This document shows, in pieces, positions 24,327 through 34,010 of a stretch of 64,000 nucleotides of DNA; the first letter of the stretch is position 1; each line of letters starts with the position of its first letter. The position numbers and the translations under genes are program-made. The notes beneath the pieces are model-generated. The model saw nothing but the letters and a program-made list of their open reading frames with translations. It was not told the origin of the DNA and searched no databases. Source of the DNA: Loripinus fragilis (lineage: Eukaryota > Mollusca > Bivalvia > Lucinida > Lucinidae); contig OZ026515.1 of NCBI GenBank assembly GCA_964019695.1, forward strand, positions 133,074,849 to 133,138,848. Reading direction: 5' to 3'.

Positions 24327-24661
24327 CAGTATAAAGCCTCGAGAAATTCAAACTCTGATTTTTCGAAATGCTCGCATATTCGAAATAAAATGTGGACACA
24401 ATGCATTCAGAGTATAGGGCCTATTTATGAACTGTCTTATATACTATCTATAAAAACATATGTTTTGTGTGTGTAAAAGAAATGTCTCCCTGAGACGTTT
24501 CTTTTAGGCACACAAAACATATGTTTGATAGAGAAAAAAAAAAAAAATAATCGTTTTTGAGGGGTTATATATTATTATGTCTACCTCCCTATAAATCGAA
24601 ATTTCGATATTTCAAACAAAATCTCTAGTCCCACGGACTTCGAATTTACGAGATTCGACTG
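24327..24661. mobile_element. Tc1/mariner-like MITE (CTCGTTAATTCGAA family)
   Basis: 335 bp between TA dinucleotides; left end CAGTATAAAGCCTCGAGAAA and right end complement CAGTCGAATCTCGTAAATTC. The centre is an AACATATG hairpin at 24454-24526. The sister copy is at 48499-48829. Confidence 0.7.
24454..24526. repeat. AACATATG hairpin repeat, inside MITE
   Basis: AAACATATGTTTTGTGTGTG with its complement ending CACAAAACATATGTTT around ATGTCTCCCTGAGACGT. Same design as the 8937 copy but with CTCC instead of CTCA at the loop. Confidence 0.7.
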
Positions 24662-24814
24662 TATTTTGATCCCCATCCCCTTTTTTTTTTTTTACTTCAA
24701 CAGGGTAAAAATACATTATTTATCCAAAAGAATCATCTTGCATTTATCTGGTACAGCATGTTTGCCATTTGATTGTTTGTGTTGTGGTTGAACAGCCCAG
24801 TTAACAATATTTCA

Positions 24815-25440
24815 ACTAGAACACATTCGATGGCGCGCCATCGCAAATCCCCACGCTCTCAAAGAAATCTAATGGTAATTGACCCTTTGACCCCATCCCA
24901 AGGTCACCAGTTTGATCGTAGGTTAAAATTTTTCAGTGTATCGACCCCCTTAATTTGGATACACAAAGTTTGGTTTATAAATCTTTGAAATTGACTCTGT
25001 AATTCAGATATAATGATATTTGACCTTTTGGCCCCTCCCCATGGACCCAGGGGGGGCGGGACACAAAAAATGGTGCCATTGCATATGCCATTCATGTAAG
25101 TAACTCACACACCAAATCTGGTTGAATTTCCCCCCCCAAAAAAATTTTGACCCTCAAATCCCCCACGGTACCCCTAAGTCCCACCCCTAGGGCATGACCC
25201 AGGTTGCCAAATGAAAATCCTGTTTAATATGTTTTATATCTTTCATTTGTGAGAGGACACACAAAGTTTGCTTTAAAAATCTTGGAAATTGACCCATTCA
25301 TGTGAGCAACTCACAAACCAAATTTGGTTGGATTTCGTCAAATTGTTTAGGAGGAGATAGCGTGATGGACGGACAGACAGACGGACGGAGGCGATTGCAA
25401 TATCCCCGCGCTTTTTAAAAAAAGCGTGGGGATCAGAAGC
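24815..25440. repeat. Dispersed repeat with GACGGACAGA tract
   Basis: The left end has TCGCAAATCCCCACGCT; the right has a GGACGGACAGACAGACGGAC tract followed by GCGATTGCAATATCCCCGCG and a hairpin CGCTTTTTAAAAAAAGCG then TGGGGATC. Interior repeats a 'cacaaagtttg...ttgaaattgac' phrase twice. Probably a nonautonomous element; class unknown. Confidence 0.5.
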
Positions 25441-25595
25441 CATCTCCTTATGAAGATGAGAGAGAAAAGAGGACAGGATTGACCGAGAGACGCAAGCCTC
25501 CTCCATCACAAAACTCCACATCCTGCACCAGCTGCAAGTACCCCTTGCACTACTATTAGCATCATAAAGCCAGACTTTGCCACAATACATATACT

Positions 25596-26724
25596 AAAGG
25601 AATAAAGAAACGCAACAAAAAGATCGAGTCACTGTAAGCATACAATGTGATGCAAGTTTCTAGTGCAAATGATATTTATCCATAGGAGCAGTATGTGCCC
25701 GTCAATTTACAGCAGGTTCAACGCAATTATCGATTACGTAATCATTTTGGTATGCACGTAACCAGCCTGACCCCCGTAGTAAACTGCTGAAACAGGGTCA
25801 ATAAAAGCAAAGTTTGAATCAACCATCGGTTTATTGTTTTAGAAAGTCTTGGCTTGGATTGCGGATCAAAGAAATGATCAAATGGCGATGTTTCTGTAGG
25901 ATTCTGAAACGGCTTAACGTCATTAACGTCAACTCTGAATACTGCGTGAAACGTGTAAACTTTCTTTTCTGCTTGGGATTTTTTCATTACATGGACGTTT
26001 TGTTCAAGAATTATGACTTGAGATCTTCAGACGTCAAAAAACCTCAATTCTGACGTCAAAGTTCAACATCCTACGTTTTAATGGTTTCCATGATGTTTAT
26101 GTGTTTTCCTTATGATAAAAAGGTCCAGTGACAAAGATTAGGTTACAATTAACACGTTTAGTGTTCACTCTCAGCATGTAATCAGACGTTTTCTGTTGCA
26201 TTATGCCGTGTTTTGTTTGGCTAACATCAATATAAACACCTTACCAACGTATTTCTACGGTATCTGAAAAGTCAGTTTTTCCAAAGAAAGCATGCATTGA
26301 TGTCTCTAGGTTTATCTTATCCTGTATATTCACCAGCGACCCAAACCCGACGGTCTAAGTGATGTTATCGTTTATTAACTACCATTGGGTATCTTGCCAT
26401 TCAAGTAGCATGTTTTGATGCTATATTTGACTGCATTACGAATATGATTGGACGTTTGTTTAATTTGCACATTGTCAAGTCGACGCCAAATAACAAAACA
26501 TGGAAAAGACGGGGTTTCTTGATCTTTATTCTGACGTTAACATCACATTTTACGGATTCATATGTTTTCATCTTGTAGCGTAAAATGTAGCGTTAAAATG
26601 ACGTTTTGGTATTTCATCACATGCTATAAATACTCGATAAGAAATTTTCGAAAGATATTTCACCAAACCGTCATTTAAACACGCAAAAATTATATTTTTG
26701 TCTGTTGCGTTTCTTTATTCCTTA
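25596..26724. mobile_element. DNA transposon remnant with GGAATAAAGAAACGCAACA ends
   Basis: Left end AAAGGAATAAAGAAACGCAA and right end complement AAGGAATAAAGAAACGCAAC, about 22 bp each. A TA precedes the left end; the right border is less clear. The 1.1-kb interior has no recognisable transposase. Confidence 0.65.
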
Positions 26725-27103
26725 AATATAGTTATACAGCATCTTCGCATCACCCAACCAATACCTTTAACTTGGCGGCCTTTGGTACTATGCTGCAAAA
26801 ACTAAAAGGAAAATAATTTGACTGATTTTAGTCAAAGTCCTCCATAAAATAGATGCCTTTGGGGTTTCTGACAAAGCGAGATTCAAACCAACCTGCCCAG
26901 CTATAGAGACCAGCTTGAAAATTTCACTCGTATCAAGTCAACAAATGTAGATATGATACTTTCCAATGAGCCCCCCCCCCCTTCCCCCACCCCCCAAAGA
27001 CAGGTTTTCTCACTTCACGGCCCATATAATAGCCACCCAAAACCCAAAAGACTTAGTACAGGTCAAATCATCATTTAGGCTTTAGACATTAACAGCAGCT
27101 TAC

Positions 27104-27274
27104 CTGATCAGATATTGAGAGTGTGTGTACATTTTTGGTAGTGTTCACGTGCAGCACGTGATATTTATTTCTCCCACACAACTCATAAGCTATCCCAGCA
27201 AAGGAGGTACTTCCCGTCTTTGGCACTCGATTATAGATGATGATCTGTTCATCGTCATTGAAGAAATTGGACTC
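27104..27274 (-). CDS. HS2ST1: HS2ST coding exon 3: PAPS-binding 5'-PSB loop
   Basis: A 171-bp, phase 0-0 exon (acceptor TTAATTTCAG, donor GTAAGC) encoding 57 residues. It contains IIIYNRVPKTGSTSF, the 5'-phosphosulfate-binding loop that holds the sulfate donor PAPS; the vertebrate protein has RVPKTASTSF at the same place and its Lys is essential. It continues with AYELC and YHVLHVNTTKN, keeping an N-glycosylation sequon (NTT) at the family position. No stop, frameshift or missing key residue is seen. This is the exon that identifies the gene. Confidence 0.95.
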
Positions 27275-27328
27275 CTGAAATTAACAACAACAGTACAAAA
27301 TTTCTGGCACAAATGTACAGCATTCAGC

Positions 27329-27576
27329 CAGGCCCCGAGGTTATAAACTTTTTTCATGCTCAACTGAACTGAGTATGAAGTTTCAATTGCTCGTAAACAC
27401 TAAAAAATGAAAAATAAAGACTTTTCTTGCATTCAAATTCTTATCTCAGATGTTTATTTATCATGCTTATAAACATTAAAAAGCCATTAATTGTTGGCAT
27501 TTTAATATTTTTGAGCATGATAAATTTCATGCTCAGTTGAGTTGAGCATGTTAAAGTTTTATAACCTCAGGGCCTG
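27329..27576. mobile_element. MITE with CAGGCCCTGAGGTTATAAA ends
   Basis: A compact 248-bp copy of the 14871 family: left CAGGCCCCGAGGTTATAAAC and right complement CAGGCCCTGAGGTTATAAAA, inner arms TTCATGCTCAACTGAACTGA. It lies in HS2ST intron 2, about 55 bp upstream of the exon 3 acceptor. Confidence 0.75.
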
Positions 27577-27607
27577 ATAAGTACACATGCTCTTGCAAGC
27601 GAATGTA

Positions 27608-28331
27608 GGACATTTCGGCCACGGACATTTCGGCCACGGACGTTTCGGCCCGGACATTTCGGCCACGGACGTTTCAGCCACGGAAAATGCCAGAAGAGGA
27701 TGTTTCGGCCATAACCATAAATTGTGGGTTGGGGCGTGTGCATGCATAAGTGTGTGATGCATTTCTTAGAAAATAATTGACTGAATAATCTTATATACTA
27801 TACATGTATTTCTTCCAATTTTTTATCAGTTATTAAATTGCATGTATTTACAAGCAGAGTTGAAAACAGTGTGGATCCTGATCAGGTAGGGAGCTGGCTG
27901 ATCTGGATCTAGAGTGTTTTGAAGAAAAAGATAAATCCAGGCACAGCATGAAAGTAGTAAACATTCATCAGTTGTTATGTACGGTAGATTCAAAGATACA
28001 CAAGAATTGTTGTAAACAAAAAATATAAACTAAACCAGGTTATGGGTACTATACAGGTATATATATTTACTGCTGTATAATATACACCATAATTTACCTG
28101 TTTCTATGAAAAATAGCATACTCCTATTATCATGTATCTTTGAATCTACTGTAAGTATTCACATGTATATTTTATTTCAAAAGATTAAGAAATGCATCAC
28201 ACATTTATGCATGCACACATCCCAAACCAAAAATTTATGGTTATGGCCAAAACGTCCACCTTTTGCATTTTCCGTGGCCGAAAAGTCTGTGGCCGAAATG
28301 TCCGGGCCGAAACGTCCTAGGCCGAAATGTC
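27608..28331. mobile_element. Iterated-end element with GGACATTTCGGCCAC units
   Basis: Left array 27608-27680 of about five units GGACATTTCGGCCAC (variants with GGACGTTTCGG); right array 28272-28331 is the complement (GTGGCCGAAATGTCC). The inverted similarity continues inward for more than 100 bp (left CATAACCATAAATTG...GTGATGCATTT, right AAATGCATCAC...TTTATGGTTATGG). No ORF of note, and I could not find a convincing target duplication. Confidence 0.65.
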
Positions 28332-28391
28332 AAACAACATTTATTTATTCCCAGTCATAGGGGTAAATCACTATATTAACCTTATCATGCT

Positions 28392-29074
28392 AGTGTTTCC
28401 CCCAGCCCCAAAAAGGGGCATGATTAAGTTTCCAGGAAAAGGGCATGATGCAGCTGTTATCTGTCTTTTTTAAATGCAAACTATACTACGCATTTAATTA
28501 TTATTTTAGAATATTCAAACTGACTGTCGAATGACAGTTTCTGGACACCTACATGTATTCATGAGCACACTTTTTTTTTCTTTATTTTATTCTTAAAATT
28601 TATCAGAATCACATTACTATGGGGTACATTTATCTTTTTTTCACTAGCCAAGATCACTTCCTAAGTATTTAACCAGACTGCCTTTCTTCAGCTCTTTCCA
28701 GTATTTGTTATGACTATTTTACTTGTACCTATTTCAGTGTTTCAAATTCACACTTCATTTTAGATAATTGCTTAATGGGGTATCTCATCAAAGTGATATG
28801 TCAAAATTGCCTCAGGTAATTAGTGACCATTGTAAAAGGATTAACACTGATTAAAATATTGTAAAAGCAGGTGTCTACCATGCTACTTCAGGCTTACAAC
28901 TGAAAAAACTGTAACTTCCTTAGTTTTTGTCAGATTTTCATGATATTTTTAACAAAATGTAGGGCATTTTAAGTAGTTTTAGAAAAGGGGCATGGCACTG
29001 GGGAAAAAGGGCATGGTGCTAGAGAAAAAAGGCATGGTGTGGCGCCATGCTAAAACTGGCTAGGGGAAACATTA
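28392..29074. mobile_element. Nonautonomous element with TAGTGTTTCCCC ends
   Basis: Ends AGTGTTTCCCCCAGCC and complement TAATGTTTCCCCTAGCC, bordered by CATGCT at 28386-28391 and 29075-29080. Just inside both ends are GGGGCATGAT/AGGGCATGGTG-type units (two on the left, four on the right). The end sequence resembles hAT, but the duplication seen is 6 bp, not 8. Confidence 0.6.
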
Positions 29075-29084
29075 CATGCTGAAC

Positions 29085-29357
29085 AAGACAAGACAAGACA
29101 AATTTTATTTAAAGTCGGAGAGTATAAACAGAGATAACATTAGCTATGTATAGCTATTTACCGACTAAACAGTTTTACCGAACAGTTTACTGGTTTGATT
29201 CTTTTCGTCATATCAACAATCTTTCAGTTAAACAGGGACGGGTCTTCCTGGGTTGAACCAGTACTAAGCTAGGATAAATGTGTCTTGTTCAAGGACCACA
29301 ACGCAGTGAGGCCAGTCTCGAGTCAAGCACTCTACCACTGAGCCACTGCACTCCCTA
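29085..29357 (-). mobile_element. tRNA-derived SINE, family of 48951-49306
   Basis: Minus strand: A-box region GTGGCTCAGTGGTAGAGTGC, then GTCCTTGAACAAGACAC and CCTAGCTTAGTACTGGTTCA in the body, and a tail AAATAAAATTTGTCTTGTC. Body and order match the plus-strand copy at 48951. Target duplication not clear. Confidence 0.7.
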
Positions 29358-29359
29358 GT

Positions 29360-29880
29360 TAAAGAGATATACAAAACTCCTATTTTGGTCAAAATTTGAT
29401 ATTTCAAAGTACTACTGGTGTGACCTTGAAAATAAGGTCAAGGTCACCAAAATCTAATCAACTCTAATTAACCCTTTCCTAAGAATCTATCTATGCAAGT
29501 TCTGTTGGTTCGTAAGATAGTGTGTGGAAATGGCTGATTTATACAGCCTTTATAGGTGACCTTGACAATTATGTCAAGGTCACCAAAATCTAATCATCTC
29601 TTCCCACCCTTCCAAAATTGTATAGATACAAGTTTGGTCAAATTCCACCCACTGGTCCAAAATAAAGCCCACAGAAACCTTATTTTGGACATTACAAAGT
29701 GCCTGTAAGACCTTGAAAATAAGATCAAGGGTCACCAAAATCTAAATATCTCTTCCCCCCTACTCCCAATAATGTATCTAGGCAAGTCCATCCACTGGCT
29801 CAGAAGATAACACATGGAAACCCTATTTTTGACATTTCAAAGTACTGGTGTGACCCTTGAAAATAAGTCAATGTTGCCAG
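29360..29880. repeat. Tandem repeat with TCAAGGTCA nuclear-receptor half-sites
   Basis: About four diverged units of roughly 140-165 bp, each with TGACCTTGAAAATAAGGTCA-like sequence followed by AAGGTCACCAAAATCTAAT. Perfect TCAAGGTCA motifs occur at 29438-29446 and 29574-29582; later units are degenerate. Confidence 0.65.
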
Positions 29881-29884
29881 ATAC

Positions 29885-29885
29885 C

Positions 29886-29944
<59 letters not shown>

Positions 29945-30840
29945 AGGGAAAATTATTAAGCCCTGATGGCTTATTATTCCCTTCGATGTCTTGATTTTTC
30001 GATGTTGTCTGTTCCGGTTGAATTGTGATAAGATTAACAATATAGTTAATAAATTTAATATATATCATCCATATTATATCTTCTATCTTGCCAGATTTTG
30101 TCAAGTTTGGTTTTGAATTCTACTCCTGTCTTAGAGTTAACTTTATCTGTCAGTAAACTATTCCACACTGGGATATTTCTCAAAGCGAATGAATTTGCTC
30201 TTTACTGATTTATTAGCCTAGGTTTTTTCAGTTTCAGATTGTGCCCTCGTAACTGGGTATTTTCATCAAATGAGAAGAAAACATTCATGTCAATATCGTC
30301 AATTTCATGTATAATCTTGAAAACTTGAATAATGTCGAATCTTTTCTGTCTATAATCCAATGTAGAGAGATTCATGCCAGAAATAGGTCTTTGTCAATGA
30401 ACTTAAATTTCCTCTTGATCAAACCGATTATGCAGTTAACCTTGTTAATAGTGTTGTCAATGTGTTCATCAAATTTCAGGTTTGACTTAAATAATACCCC
30501 TAAATCACACTCAGAGTCATCATTTGAGAGTTTATGATATTTATTTTGTTTATAAATCAAATAATATTCATATTCAAATTGGCAGTTCCTATATGAGACA
30601 ATTTTACATTTCTTGAAATTAAAACCTAACAACCATTCTTTACTCCACTGGCACAATCTATATATATCTTCTTAAAGTTCTTTTAAGTCTGCTTCTGATT
30701 TTAATGTTTTTATACAACTTGCAATCATCTGCAAATAACTTGCACACATTTCCTACTATTCCTGGGAGATCATTAATGAATATGATGAATAATATAGGTC
30801 CAAGATGATCATGCACCCGTGGCAACCCTGTCTTTCGACA
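29885..30840 (-). pseudogene. CR1-like LINE 3' end with (CAT)n tail
   Basis: Minus-strand frames give reverse transcriptase signatures LGPILFIIFINDLP and CKLFADDCKLYK (the conserved F/YADD box), then WSKEWLLGFNFKKCKI, and a C-terminal tail with TQLRGHNLKLKKPRL and PVWNSLL. Several frameshifts and stops separate these pieces. The 20-copy ATG/CAT triplet run at 29885-29944 sits exactly where a CR1-type 3' microsatellite tail is expected. Confidence 0.75.
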
Positions 30841-30885
30841 AATGATTAATAATCTTAAATAAGTAAAAATTATGCACCAACATAC

Positions 30886-30959
30886 CTGGTTGCCTGTTGT
30901 AGACAGATGTCGTCGTGAATAGTAGCTTCTTTCATCTTGTATTCTTGCAATATGATTCT
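30886..30959 (-). CDS. HS2ST1: HS2ST coding exon 2: luminal stem
   Basis: A 74-bp exon between a good acceptor (TTTTCTGTTACAG) and donor GTATGT. It starts with two bases that complete Glu with the last G of exon 1, then encodes NHIARIQDERSYYSRRHLST and ends TGNQ in phase 0. The charged helical composition fits the stem between anchor and catalytic domain, the least conserved part of the family, so recognition rests on position, splice borders and phase rather than on motif. A LINE 3' fragment begins only some 45 bp downstream in transcript sense. Confidence 0.75.
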
Positions 30960-31028
30960 CTGTAACAGAAAAACATGAGAGAGTGATATGATCAAATATA
31001 TGGGCGGATCTAGAAAATTTGGTCAAGG

Positions 31029-31120
31029 CAGGGCTGTAGAAATACCATGCCCGACTTGTCCGACCTGGTCGCATCTTATTCAGGACAAGTTGAAAATTTC
31101 TATTTACTTGTCCTTGGACA
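31029..31120. mobile_element. Solo end related to the 11148-11561 element
   Basis: CAGGGCTGTAGAAATACCAT followed by GACTTGTC and AGGACAAGTTGAAAATTTCT, matching the complemented right end of 11148-11561. No partner end nearby. Confidence 0.5.
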
Positions 31121-31930
31121 AGTATAAATATATAAAGTTAATAAAATTTTGTATTTCATATCTTCATTAGTTATTATGAATTCACATGTTGCATTGAAAA
31201 CAGTGTGGATCCTGATCCGCCAATGAATTTTGTTCAGCAAAAAGAATGTCCTTTGAAACTTATGTGCAAATCTTTCTCAATATAGCCTCAAAATACCAGA
31301 ATTATACGAGACTGATGCTTATTTCCACTATTTCCTAGATTGTTTTTTTCCCCCCGCAAAAAGTAAACATCAGACCATCCTAAGGCTCCTATAAAGTTTC
31401 ATCTTTGCCTATGTCTTTTTCCAACGAAACTACATGTACATGAGCGGAAAAAGTTTCTCAGGTGCAATTTTTTTGTAAACATGGCACAACAGTCTTTCTA
31501 TTATCGAATAAATTTCAGTGTTTAGTCTAGACATGGACATAGAAATTTTATTTTGTGCCGAATATAGTACAGCATGTATTGTATCATAAGCCCAATAGGG
31601 CTTTTACTTTGACAAACAAGAATAAACAAACATTTTAAAACAACGAGTATCAGGGCATGCACATATATAAAACAGTATTATAAGAGACAAAGCACAATGT
31701 ACAAAATATATCGCAGTTAAGATATAAGCAGATAAAATGTATATACTACCAATAGAGTACATCAGTAGAGGGGTTGATGAACCATCCAACCCACTGCTGA
31801 CTAGAACTATTGGACACTGCACTATAGCTGGGGAAAAAATTAGTTGATAACATTCAGAATTTTTGACATTTAGATAGCAGTGAGCACCCAAAGAAACACA
31901 GTCTTTGCAACAAAGCAAAGGAAAGCGAAA
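31121..31930. other. Intronic, no gene seen
   Basis: A GATC snapback half (GAAAACAGTGTGGATCCTGA at 31197-31216) and otherwise unremarkable sequence. Confidence 0.4.

Positions 31931-31966
<36 letters not shown>
31931..31966 (+). repeat. 36-base G homopolymer
   Basis: Uninterrupted G run. Assembly length is unreliable in such tracts; on the sense (minus) strand of HS2ST it would be poly-C in intron 1. Confidence 0.9.
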
Positions 31967-32149
31967 CTTGCATAGAAACCTATTCGTATAGCTGTTTTAA
32001 CCCATTGTCAAATGAACAAAAATCCATGTTCAAATCAGGAGATTCATGTGCTGTTTGAACATGGGTTTGAACTTTAAAATACTTCAAATAAGTCCCGATT
32101 TATTTACATGATGTTATATGCAGAAAGCGCTGCGGACCAGACACAGGGT

Positions 32150-32560
32150 TCCCACAGTAATTCAGAAACACAATTCCATGATTTTTCCATGATCAACGGT
32201 GTAATTTCCATGACTATTTAACCATGACCTCCCCTTTTCAGTGGCATCTTCACCACGCAGAGCATAAAATGTGGACTGCAACAACAGTAATATATTTAAA
32301 TAAGCATGCTTGTAGACCATGAATGCATTTTAAAATAATTAAAACTTGAAACAACTAGTGACCAGATAACTAGCTGTCAGACACACAAATTTTGTGTGTC
32401 TGACCACTAGTTTTCAGGCTAATGGTGGTTTCATAAAATTATTTAAAATATTCCATGATTTTTCCATGATTACTAATTTTTTTTTGAAATTCCACGACTT
32501 TTCCATGCATGGAACTTTTTTTCATGATTTTCCAGGTTTTCCATGATTTCTAAAAGATAA
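32150..32560. mobile_element. hAT-like MITE remnant (CAGGGTTCCCACA end)
   Basis: Starts CAGGGTTCCCACAGTAATTC and contains repeated TTCCATGATTTTTCCATGA phrases at both ends, a layout seen in hAT-type MITEs. Only the left terminus is clear. A perfect hairpin TCAGACACACAAA/TTTGTGTGTCTGA sits at 32377-32403. Confidence 0.45.
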
Positions 32561-32744
32561 CCAATTTGAGGAGTTCTGCGACAACAGCCACTAGGGCACT
32601 ATATTGTTTCTACTGTGAATACTAAACTGTGATCTCCTTGCTTTTTATCGTCATGATTTTAAAATAATTTTCCGAAAATTTCGTTTGACAAAAAATCAAA
32701 TCACCTGGAGTTCCATTCTTAAAAAGCAAATCAGACTCTTAGGT

Positions 32745-33300
32745 TTATCTGATGTAATATACAAACTAAGATGCCTAAAGTTCCTGAAGTTGCTTATAAT
32801 TCCCTTGTAAGACCCCAGCTAGAATCTGCTTTGGCTGTCTGAGATCTGCACACCAAGGTGCAAATATCCCAAATCGAACAAGTCCAGAGAAGAGCGGTTC
32901 GCTGGACAGTTAGTAACTTTCTTATCTGTTAAAAGATATTGTTATGTCGCAATAAAAGCTCTACTGAGCTTATGTTATTTGTTTCAAATAAGTGACGTTA
33001 AATTAAGCTTCTTTATCTATCTTATCTTTATTCGATAGACAGTCAAGTGTACATGTAACTGAGATGGTTAAACAACTTGAATGGCGATCTTTGGAGCAAA
33101 GAAGGGCTAACGCCCATCTTTGCTTGTTTTACAAGGTGATTCATGGCTTGACTCCTGTACCCCTCCCTGACTACATACATTACTCTAATAGAATATCTAG
33201 GTACTGTCACTCCATGACCTTCAGGCAGGTCTCAACTTCAACAGACTACTAAATGTTCTCCTTCTTTCCCTTAGCAATTGTTCAATGAAATTCCCGCCCT
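32745..33300 (+). pseudogene. CR1/Jockey-like LINE 3' fragment
   Basis: Plus-strand frames read YNSLVRPQLESAL and QIEQVQRRAVRWTVS, the typical end of LINE reverse transcriptases (VRPxLEYA...W, then IE.VQRRA.RW). After about 130 bp of unrelated sequence it resumes with LEWRSLEQRRANAHLCLFYK, the next conserved block. Stops and the interruption mark it as dead. Confidence 0.75.
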
Positions 33301-33354
33301 GACTCTGCAAGGCTCTCCATCATCGGATTTAGGGGCAGAAATTCAGGCCCATTC

Positions 33355-33715
33355 CAAATGCCAAAAAGTGTGGGTATTTTCCCCAGTTCTAGACAAAAAA
33401 TTCCCAATTTGACAATTTTTTTTTTTGGTTCTCCATCTTTATTTCACACAGGAAACAAATACAGAACATCCTGTTACATATTTAGAATTTCACAGAATAA
33501 TAGAATACAATCACACATGCTTCTTTCTCTCCCTTTTCTCATAGTACACTAAGGTAGGTTTAATTATTGGAATCAATCTGAATCTAGCAATGGAAACGTC
33601 ATACATAAGGACGATGTCAAATTTCCCAATTTTAGTCAAAACGCCAATAATACATGTATTCCCAATTCCATGGGCCCCGGCCCCATTCCCAAATAGGGGT
33701 GTGAAAGCCCTGGTC
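33355..33715. repeat. Probable hAT-like nonautonomous element with TTCCCAATT units
   Basis: TTCCCAATTT-type units recur at both sides (33400, 33622, 33658) and the right margin complemented reads CAGGGCTTTCACACCCC, a hAT-like end. The left end and target duplication were not resolved. Confidence 0.4.
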
Positions 33716-34010
33716 TGTTGCATGCTTGCAAAGCCTTGATGCTTTCAAGGCAGCTGTCTGCAAGCTGCAGCACTCACGCCCATAGATCCCCAAAATGCTT
33801 GTTTTTAACTGATTTTAGCTAACTCTTTTCTATCATAACCTATCATCTGTTTTTATCCTTCACTTTTATGCTTTTAAACCTCTGTACAATAAATTAATTC
33901 TATCTTTTTTACTGTCTTGTTCGAACAGATGTTGGAATGTCCGCGAGGGTGTATGAGTCCGGGAAGTTTCACCCCCAAACCATTTCCTCCCCTAGTCGTA
34001 TAGCCCCCAA

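Noticed and set aside
29868..30104. Poly-His protein (minus strand)
   Set aside because: It is translation of the CAT triplet tail of a LINE.
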